Below, piece by piece: positions 1 through 4,934 of a stretch of DNA of 11,321 nucleotides. The number at the start of each line of letters is the position of its first letter. Position 1 is the first letter of the stretch. A program made the translations under genes and the position numbers. The DNA is from Oscillospiraceae bacterium (lineage in GTDB: Bacteria > Bacillota > Clostridia > Oscillospirales > Acutalibacteraceae), in contig DOUO01000024.1 in NCBI GenBank assembly GCA_003520555.1, forward strand, positions 1-11,321, read 5' to 3'. The notes below the pieces were generated by a model. That model was not told the DNA's origin. It ran no database searches and worked only from the letters and a program-made list of their open reading frames with translations.

Positions 1-2
1 GG

Positions 3-2468
3 GTTGACCACCGCGACTCCTTTCTTGATAATTTTGAGCTTGAGCGCGAACGCGGAATAACAATATTTTCAAAGCAGGCAATTCTGAACTACGGCGATAC
101 GCGCTTTACATTGCTTGATACTCCCGGTCACGTTGATTTTTCGGCGGAAACCGAACGCACCCTGCAGGTGCTTGACTATGCCGTGCTTGTTATAAGCGGC
201 ACGGACGGCGTGCAAAGCCACACGGTTACCCTGTGGAAACTTCTGAAACGCTACGGCGTACCTTGCTTTATCTTCGTTAATAAAATGGATTTGCAGGGAG
301 CTTCGCGCGAAACGGTGTTTTCCCAACTTAAATCTAAGCTAAGCGACTGCTGCGTGGATTTTTGCGATACCTCGGAGCTTTGTGAAAACATTGCGCTGTG
401 TCACGAGGAGCTGCTTGAAAAATACGAGGACGGAAATTTGGATGTCAACGATATAGCAAGGGCAATTCAAGACCGCCGCGTTTTTCCCGTAATGTACGGC
501 TCCGCGCTTAAACTTGAGGGCGTTGAGGAATTTTTGCGCTGTATTGACAAATATACCCTTATGCCGCGTTATGCCGGGGAGTTTGCTGCCAAGGTATTTA
601 AAATTTCACGTGACAGCCGCGGCGAAAGGCTTACGCACATGAAGATAACCGGCGGCGAGCTGCGCGTTAAGGACGTGCTTTTCTCAAAGGACGGCGCGCA
701 GGAAAAGGTAAATCAAATCCGCGTTTATTCGGGCGAAAGATTTGCCGCGGCTGAAAGCGCTTCGGCGGGCGAGGTTGTTGCCGTAACCGGAATAAGCTTC
801 GCAAATCCCGGCGACGGTTTAGGAGCCGAGAAAAACTCAAAATCACCTGTTTTGGAGCCTGTGTTAACCTACAGTCTTATTTTGCCGAACGGCATAGACG
901 TTCATACCGCGCTTATTAATATGCGCGCGCTTGAAGCGGAGGATCCTCAGCTCAACGTGGTTTACAACGAACGCCACGGCGAAATACGGCTCAGGCTTAT
1001 GGGCGAAATTCAGCTTGAAATTCTGCGCCGCGTTATTTTTGACCGCTTCGGTTACGAACCGGAATTCGGCGAGGGCAGTATTATTTACAAAGAAACAATT
1101 GAAAACACCGTTGAGGGCGTGGGTCATTTTGAACCCCTGCGTCACTATGCCGAAGTGCATTTGATTATTAAGCCGCTTCCGCGTGACAGCGGTATTGTTA
1201 TTAAAAGCGAATGCAGCCGCGATTCGCTTGACATAAACTGGCAGCGGCTTATTCTTACTCATCTTTACGAAAAGACGCATCTCGGTGTGCTGACAGGTTC
1301 GCCCGTTACGGATGTGGAAATAACGCTTGTTTCGGGCAAGGCGCACGCGAAACACACCGAAGGCGGCGACTTTCGCCAGGCAACCTACCGTGCGGTGAGA
1401 CAGGGCTTAATGCAGGCCAAAAGCGTGTTGCTTGAACCGATTTACGCTTTTACGCTTGAAATTCCGACTGAAAATACCGGCAGGGCGATGACCGATATTC
1501 AACTGATGAGCGGAAGCTTTGAATCTCCCGAAACCGACGGAGAATTCACCGTGATTACAGGCACGGCGCCCGTCAGCGCAATGCGCGGTTATTCACGCGA
1601 TGTAATGCAGTACACCCACGGCAAAGGCAGGCTCGCGCTGTCGCTTAAGGGTTACGGCAAGTGTCATAACCCTGACGAGGTGATTGCCGGGGCGTGCTAT
1701 AACCCCGAAGCCGACGTTGACAATCCCTGTGATTCGGTGTTTTGCTCGCACGGAGCGGGACATACGGTAAAATGGAACGAGGTCAGCCGTCATATGCATC
1801 TGCCGTCGGCGCTTTCTTCTGAATCAAATTCGGAGATTAAGGCAAAAATCAAGCGTCAAAGCCGCGAACAAAAGGATTTCTTTGCTGCGGACAAGGAGCT
1901 TATGCGTATTTTTGAGCAGACCTACGGACCTGTAAAAAAACACCGTGAAACCGAGCTCCGCAGGCATTTTAAGCCAAACGGAGCGCCTAAGGGCGACAGT
2001 AAATACAATAAAAAAAACGCTCCCTCGTACGACGGAACGGAATATGTGCTTGTTGACGGTTACAATGTAATTTTCGCGTGGGACAACCTCAAAAAGCTTG
2101 CCGGGGAAAGCATTGACGGCGCGCGTTCGGCGCTTGTAAATATCCTTTGCAACTTTCAAGGCTATAAAAAATGCGAGCTTATTTTGGTGTTTGACGCGTA
2201 CAAGGTGAAGGGCGCTTCCCGAGAGGTAGAAACGGTAAACGGAATAAGCATCGTTTACACTAAGGAAGCGGAAACCGCAGACATGTACATCGAAAAAACA
2301 TCGCATAAGCTCGCGAAGAATAACCGGGTAAGAGTTGTTACCTCAGACGCAATGGAACAGCTGATTATCCTCGGCAACGGCGCGTTGCGCGTTTCCTCGC
2401 GTATGTTTTACGACGAAGTGATGCAGGCGCAGGAGGAAATCAGGCAAATAATTGAGGAAACGGAATAG
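3..2468 (+). CDS. EF-G/Tet(M)-like translational GTPase fused to a C-terminal YacP/Rae1-type NYN nuclease domain (5' partial)
   Basis: The reading frame is open to the window's left edge, so the start and the P-loop are missing; alignment by eye to Tet(M) suggests about 35 residues are lost. Residues here count from position 3. Visible GTPase motifs are switch I RGIT (17-20), DTPGH (39-43) and NKMD (93-96). EF-G-like domains II-V follow to about residue 550, ending in a domain V signature around MRGYSRDVMQYTHGKG (527 on). A conserved CDSVFCSHGAG stretch (about 576-586) and a Lys/Arg-rich linker (about 605-675) lead to a complete NYN domain (681-821). That domain starts YVLVDGYNVIFAW and has acidic residues D685, D731 (LVFDAY), D760 (ETADMYIE) and D782 (VVTSD), the pattern of YacP/Rae1, which cleaves mRNA in the ribosomal A site in Bacillus subtilis. 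The domain IV loop reads KAHAKHTEGGDF (446 on), not the Tet(M) YSPVST tip, so tetracycline resistance is unlikely. Inferred role: a ribosome-associated GTPase that delivers or gates an endoribonuclease. Family and fusion are secure; function is not. Confidence 0.93.
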   Translation, partial: VDHRDSFLDNFELERERGITIFSKQAILNYGDTRFTLLDTPGHVDFSAETERTLQVLDYAVLVISGTDGVQSHTVTLWKLLKRYGVPCFIFVNKMDLQGASRETVFSQLKSKLSDCCVDFCDTSELCENIALCHEELLEKYEDGNLDVNDIARAIQDRRVFPVMYGSALKLEGVEEFLRCIDKYTLMPRYAGEFAAKVFKISRDSRGERLTHMKITGGELRVKDVLFSKDGAQEKVNQIRVYSGERFAAAESASAGEVVAVTGISFANPGDGLGAEKNSKSPVLEPVLTYSLILPNGIDVHTALINMRALEAEDPQLNVVYNERHGEIRLRLMGEIQLEILRRVIFDRFGYEPEFGEGSIIYKETIENTVEGVGHFEPLRHYAEVHLIIKPLPRDSGIVIKSECSRDSLDINWQRLILTHLYEKTHLGVLTGSPVTDVEITLVSGKAHAKHTEGGDFRQATYRAVRQGLMQAKSVLLEPIYAFTLEIPTENTGRAMTDIQLMSGSFESPETDGEFTVITGTAPVSAMRGYSRDVMQYTHGKGRLALSLKGYGKCHNPDEVIAGACYNPEADVDNPCDSVFCSHGAGHTVKWNEVSRHMHLPSALSSESNSEIKAKIKRQSREQKDFFAADKELMRIFEQTYGPVKKHRETELRRHFKPNGAPKGDSKYNKKNAPSYDGTEYVLVDGYNVIFAWDNLKKLAGESIDGARSALVNILCNFQGYKKCELILVFDAYKVKGASREVETVNGISIVYTKEAETADMYIEKTSHKLAKNNRVRVVTSDAMEQLIILGNGALRVSSRMFYDEVMQAQEEIRQIIEETE

Positions 2469-2470
2469 AT

Positions 2471-3037
2471 TTATTTTATTTTTCTCAGCGCCGCCTTTAC
2501 GGGAACGGCAATCAGCGCGGCGGCTACGCATTTTGCAATGTCAATCAGAATAAATGAAGCCGCCACAAGCTTGGCTGAGGTCAGCAAATCAACGTTTTGA
2601 ACTACCGAAAACCATATTATTCCCGGAATGTATACGCAGGGAATACCGACGAGCACCGAAACAAGTATGTAACGAGCTACGGCGTTTTTGCCGTTGCCGT
2701 CACCCTTTAAAAGGCTTATAAAAAACGAAGCGAAAATAAATCCTATAATAAAACCGCCGGTCGGTGAAGCAAGCGCCGCAAAACCACTTTTTCCGCCCGA
2801 AAAAACAGGCAGTCCGACAATACCCAGTACAGTGTACAAAAGTTGAGAAATAAGCGCGTGAACCGGGTTTAATATCAGCGCAACAAGAACCACAACCATA
2901 ACCTGCAGAGTGATTGGGACTAAAATAGGCAGCGGTATCGCCAACGGTGAAAGTACGCACAAAAGCGCTGTACAGACCGCGATTTGCGCCATGGTAAGCG
3001 GTGTGAACCGCAATGAATCAGATTTAGATTTTTGCAT
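2471..3037 (-). CDS. bioY: BioY, biotin-specific S component of an ECF transporter
   Basis: This 188-residue, very hydrophobic protein matches BioY, the membrane subunit that binds biotin and, alone or with the EcfA/EcfA'/EcfT energising module, imports it. Family signatures are visible: VPITLQ (residues 40-45), the SGGKSGF stretch (80-86) and LASPTGGF (89-96), followed by further membrane helices, about six in all. The length is normal for BioY. I chose the ATG at 3037: the ribosome binding site GAAAGG sits about 9 nt before it, whereas a TTG three codons upstream (3046) directly abuts that site. No ecf genes are nearby, so it probably uses a shared energising module encoded elsewhere or acts alone. 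Two BirA-type operators around its promoter point to repression by biotin-loaded BirA. Its stop codon lies 2 nt from that of the convergent GTPase gene. Confidence 0.95.
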   Translation of the reverse strand: MQKSKSDSLRFTPLTMAQIAVCTALLCVLSPLAIPLPILVPITLQVMVVVLVALILNPVHALISQLLYTVLGIVGLPVFSGGKSGFAALASPTGGFIIGFIFASFFISLLKGDGNGKNAVARYILVSVLVGIPCVYIPGIIWFSVVQNVDLLTSAKLVAASFILIDIAKCVAAALIAVPVKAALRKIK

Positions 3038-3040
3038 AAT

Positions 3041-3070
3041 TGTCAACCTTTCTTTAAACTACGGTTGACA
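3041..3070 (-). promoter_or_regulatory. BirA-type biotin operator 1 (promoter-proximal)
   Basis: TGTCAACC (3041-3048), 14 nt, then GGTTGACA (3063-3070) form a perfect 8-bp inverted repeat. This matches the BirA operator layout known from bacteria (TTGTnAACC-N14-16-GGTTnACAA). It spans from the -10 box through the inferred transcription start to the ribosome binding site of bioY, so bound BirA would block initiation. Sequence pattern is seen; BirA as the binding protein is inferred from family knowledge and the bioY context. Confidence 0.85.
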
Positions 3071-3098
3071 TTATACTACCAAAACCGTTAATTGTCAA
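3070..3098 (-). promoter_or_regulatory. bioY sigma-A promoter
   Basis: On the minus strand there is a consensus -35 TTGACA (3098-3093), a 17-nt spacer and a consensus -10 TATAAT (3075-3070). The predicted start is near 3063, giving a leader of about 25 nt. The -35 box lies inside the left half of operator 2 and the -10 box touches the right half of operator 1, so both core elements overlap repressor half-sites. Confidence 0.88.
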
Positions 3099-3122
3099 CC
3101 GTTTAAATCACTTTAGTTGACG
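3093..3122 (-). promoter_or_regulatory. BirA-type biotin operator 2 (promoter-distal)
   Basis: TGTCAACC (3093-3100), 14 nt, then AGTTGACG (3115-3122). The right half matches the perfect half-site at six of eight positions, and the spacer is the same 14 nt as in operator 1. The centres of the two operators are 52 bp apart, close to five helical turns, so two bound dimers would lie on the same face of the DNA. It covers the bioY -35 box and ends about 10 bp before the -35 box of the divergent promoter. Confidence 0.72.
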
Positions 3123-3131
3123 ATAATATGG

Positions 3132-3160
3132 TTGAAATTTTGTACTGTTTATGATACAAT
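3132..3160 (+). promoter_or_regulatory. Promoter for the small zinc-ribbon membrane protein
   Basis: TTGAAA (3132-3137), a 17-nt spacer and TACAAT (3155-3160) with a preceding TGn (extended -10). The predicted start is near 3167, which leaves about 32 nt of leader before the ATG at 3199. This also argues against an ATG at 3151, which lies inside the -10 region. Confidence 0.6.
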
Positions 3161-3198
3161 ATTTTTCAGCAATATTTAATATTCAAGGACTGATAATA

Positions 3199-3579
3199 AT
3201 GAAACAGTGCGAGTTTTGCGCAAAAGAAATATCATACGAGGAAATGTACTGCTGTGACGAATGTGAGAAGCAGGTATTGCAGTATTATGAACGCAGCGAA
3301 CGCTTCGCAAAGCCCTTTTCAATGATAAACGTTGTGTGCCTTTTCGGAATCATGGGCGGAATGTTCCTGTTTCCGCTTGCAAAGGTTTTCGGCGCTGTGA
3401 TTGCCATTGTGTGCTGCGCAGTGCTCGGCGTGCTTTTGCTCTTGCTTCCGTTTCCTACCGAGAGCATGATAAAAAAATTCAAGCTGAAAAAGGCAATGAA
3501 AATTACGCGGATAGTAGGCATAGGCATGATGGTTCTCGGACTGCTTATCGCGGGATTATTATTAATTTTTATTCTTTAA
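3199..3579 (+). CDS. Small zinc-ribbon membrane protein of unknown function
   Basis: I do not recognise a named family. The 126-residue protein starts with a probable zinc-binding knuckle: C4-x2-C7 and C19-x2-C22, with C18 adjacent, resembling short zinc ribbons found at the start of bacterial membrane proteins. A charged stretch (23-40) follows, then three likely membrane helices at about 42-61, 63-83 and 105-126, with a basic loop KKFKLKK (92-98) between the last two that should face the cytoplasm. The start is set at the ATG at 3199 because AAGGA lies 9 nt before it; an in-frame ATG at 3151 has no such site and falls in the predicted promoter. It is divergent from bioY and lies upstream of a DUF378 gene in the same direction, 74 nt away. 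Role unknown; a small integral-membrane regulator or assembly protein is possible but unsupported. Confidence 0.8.
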   Translation: MKQCEFCAKEISYEEMYCCDECEKQVLQYYERSERFAKPFSMINVVCLFGIMGGMFLFPLAKVFGAVIAIVCCAVLGVLLLLLPFPTESMIKKFKLKKAMKITRIVGIGMMVLGLLIAGLLLIFIL

Positions 3580-3591
3580 CAGAAAAATAAA

Positions 3592-3609
3592 ATTTTGAAT
3601 ATTTTGAAT
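3592..3609 (+). repeat. Two tandem copies of ATTTTGAAT
   Basis: The 9-bp unit ATTTTGAAT occurs twice with no gap (3592-3600 and 3601-3609) in the AT-rich gap before the DUF378 gene. A TAATAT at 3624-3629 could be a -10 box, but no -35 box lies at a suitable distance. The repeat may be chance in AT-rich DNA. Confidence 0.4.
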
Positions 3610-3653
3610 TTTTCCGTCAAAACTAATATCATCATTCGTAAGGAGGATTAGGA

Positions 3654-3887
3654 ATGCTTGATAAAATAGCTTTGACGGTTTTAATTATCGGCGGTCTCAA
3701 CTGGGGCAGCGTCGGTATTTTCCAGTTTGACCTGGTCGCGTTTGTTTTCGGCGGTCAGTCGGGCGTCGTCAGCAGAATCATATATATTCTGGTCGGCCTC
3801 GCGGCAATTTGGTGTGTAACGCTTTTGTTCCGCGACACCCGCGACACAATTATGGACGACAGAAAATCATTTTCGGCGCGTTCTTGA
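3654..3887 (+). CDS. DUF378 family small membrane protein
   Basis: The 77-residue product has the DUF378 pattern: an N-terminal helix with GGLNWGSVG (residues 13-21), a short loop with FDLVAFVFGG, and a second helix rich in I, V and L with GLAAIW, ending in a polar tail. Two membrane segments are expected, at about 5-30 and 42-61. DUF378 proteins (for example YuzA of Bacillus subtilis) are widespread in Firmicutes and have no established function. The start is well set: AGGAGG at 3641-3646 is 7 nt before the ATG. A strong intrinsic terminator follows 7 nt after the stop codon, so this is the last gene of its transcript, which may include the zinc-ribbon gene upstream. Confidence 0.88.
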   Translation: MLDKIALTVLIIGGLNWGSVGIFQFDLVAFVFGGQSGVVSRIIYILVGLAAIWCVTLLFRDTRDTIMDDRKSFSARS

Positions 3888-3894
3888 CGCGCAG

Positions 3895-3919
3895 GGGGGA
3901 CGGAAACGTCCCCCTTTTT
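3895..3919 (+). terminator. Intrinsic terminator after the DUF378 gene
   Basis: A perfect 8-bp stem GGGGGACG/CGTCCCCC is closed by a GAAA tetraloop (3903-3906) and followed by five T residues (3915-3919). This is a compact, GC-rich Rho-independent terminator. Confidence 0.93.
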
Positions 3920-4086
3920 GATGTTAAACTGATGGTGTTATAAATTTTTGGTTTATCTACATATAGTATTGTGCTTTTGTAATCTACACTATATATAGAT
4001 ACTATCTATTATTTTTAAAAAAATCGGCAATAAACTTGTTATTTCTACAAAAAATGTTTTTTTAACCTCATTTTACATTTTGGCTA
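3920..4086. promoter_or_regulatory. AT-rich intergenic region upstream of pflA with palindromes
   Basis: No gene is visible here. Seen: ATCTACA twice, 27 bp apart (3955-3961 and 3982-3988); a 10-bp palindrome CTATATATAG (3989-3998); and an overlapping 15-bp palindrome with 7-bp arms ATAGATA-C-TATCTAT (3995-4009). TTGTGC (3969-3974) and TATATA (3992-3997), 17 nt apart, could be a weak promoter overlapping these palindromes. A further inverted repeat TTTGG-N7-CCAAA (4079-4095) runs from the end of this stretch into the -35 box of the stronger pfl promoter. The arrangement fits a regulator-binding region for the pfl operon, but no known operator consensus is matched convincingly. Confidence 0.4.
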
Positions 4087-4115
4087 TTTACCAAATCCGC
4101 AAAAAGGATTATAAT
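4087..4115 (+). promoter_or_regulatory. Promoter of the pflA-pflB operon
   Basis: TTTACC (4087-4092), a 17-nt spacer and a consensus TATAAT (4110-4115). The predicted start is near 4122, giving a leader of about 36 nt that contains a perfect 10-bp palindrome TAAATATTTA (4125-4134). The -35 box is only a four-of-six match and is overlapped by the inverted repeat TTTGG-N7-CCAAA, consistent with a regulated promoter. Confidence 0.6.
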
Positions 4116-4157
4116 AAACCATAGTAAATATTTAAAAACCGTGAAAGGCGGCAGATT

Positions 4158-4889
4158 ATGGTAAAGGGCAGAGTACACTCGCTTGAAAGCTTTGGCTCGG
4201 TGGACGGACCGGGAGTTCGCTTTTTAATATTTTTGCAGGGTTGTCCTATGCGCTGTCTTTATTGCCATAACGTTGACACCCGAAGCTTTAACGGCGGTGA
4301 GGAATACTCCGCTTCGCAGCTTATTGACAGGGCGGAACGCTATCGCTCTTATTGGGGAACGAACGGCGGAATCACCGTAAGCGGGGGCGAACCGCTTGCT
4401 CAGATTGATTTTTTAACCGAGCTTTTTGAGGAAGCAAAGAAGCGCGGAATAAACACCTGCGTTGACACCTCAGGTCAGCCGTTTTCAAAATCGGAACCGT
4501 TTTTCTCTAAATTTAAACGGCTTTGTGGGCTTACCGATTTGTTTTTGGTTGACATAAAGCACATTGATAATGAACAGCATAAGACGCTGACGGGGCACGG
4601 CAATGAAAACATACTCGAAATGCTTGCCTTTTTATCGCAGCTTCAAAAACCCGTATGGATTCGCCATGTGCTTGTCCCGGGTATTACGGACGACGATGAA
4701 TACCTGAAGCGAACGCGTAAGTTTATTGATACGCTTAATAACGTGCGGCGCGTTGAGGTTTTGCCTTACCACAGCCTGGGAGCGTATAAATGGCAGTCAC
4801 TGGGGCTGAAGTATCCGCTTGAAGGAATAAATCCGCCCTCGTCTCAGCGAGTCGCGAACGCCGAAAAGCTGCTGCGTTGTGAAGAATAA
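4158..4889 (+). CDS. pflA: Pyruvate formate-lyase activating enzyme (radical SAM)
   Basis: A 243-residue radical SAM enzyme that uses S-adenosylmethionine and a [4Fe-4S] cluster to abstract a hydrogen from the glycyl residue of pyruvate formate-lyase, switching it on under anaerobic conditions. The cluster motif CxxxCxxC is C29-C33-C36 in GCPMRCLYCHN, the same positions as in the Escherichia coli enzyme (246 residues). The N-terminus VHSLESFGSVDGPGVRF and the SAM-binding GGEP motif (76-79) are typical, as are DIKHID and WIRHVLVPGITDD further on. The start is supported by AAAGGCGG about 6 nt before the ATG. pflB follows 45 nt downstream on the same strand with no terminator between, so the two are probably co-transcribed. 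The order activase-before-lyase is the reverse of the Escherichia coli pflB-pflA arrangement. Confidence 0.97.
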   Translation: MVKGRVHSLESFGSVDGPGVRFLIFLQGCPMRCLYCHNVDTRSFNGGEEYSASQLIDRAERYRSYWGTNGGITVSGGEPLAQIDFLTELFEEAKKRGINTCVDTSGQPFSKSEPFFSKFKRLCGLTDLFLVDIKHIDNEQHKTLTGHGNENILEMLAFLSQLQKPVWIRHVLVPGITDDDEYLKRTRKFIDTLNNVRRVEVLPYHSLGAYKWQSLGLKYPLEGINPPSSQRVANAEKLLRCEE

Positions 4890-4934
4890 TATGAATTAAT
4901 ACAGTTTTATATAGTTTATGGAGGAAAGATTATT

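Noticed and set aside
864..1355. Long open frame antisense to the GTPase gene
   Set aside because: It lies wholly opposite strongly conserved GTPase domains, has no family resemblance and no ribosome binding site. The same applies to antisense frames at 1824-2306, 5265-5747, 6261-6713, 9305-9787 and 10608-10991.
3..2468. Tetracycline resistance gene of the tet(M) type
   Set aside because: Domain IV lacks the YSPVST loop, a nuclease domain is added, and there are no mobile-element genes around it.
3037..3046. TTG at 3046 as the bioY start
   Set aside because: The only good ribosome binding site (GAAAGG) directly abuts this TTG; it is correctly spaced for the ATG at 3037.
3151..3198. Longer N-terminus of the zinc-ribbon protein from ATG at 3151
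   Set aside because: This ATG overlaps the -10 region of a good promoter and has no ribosome binding site; AAGGA precedes the ATG at 3199.
3592..3609. Tandem ATTTTGAAT repeat as a regulatory iteron
   Set aside because: Only two copies in very AT-rich DNA, without symmetry or match to a known site; kept only as a low-confidence repeat.
4036..4050. TTGTTATTTCTACAA as a Rex (NADH-sensing repressor) site before pflA
   Set aside because: Only the outer four bases are symmetrical and the length is short of the usual 18-bp Rex box.
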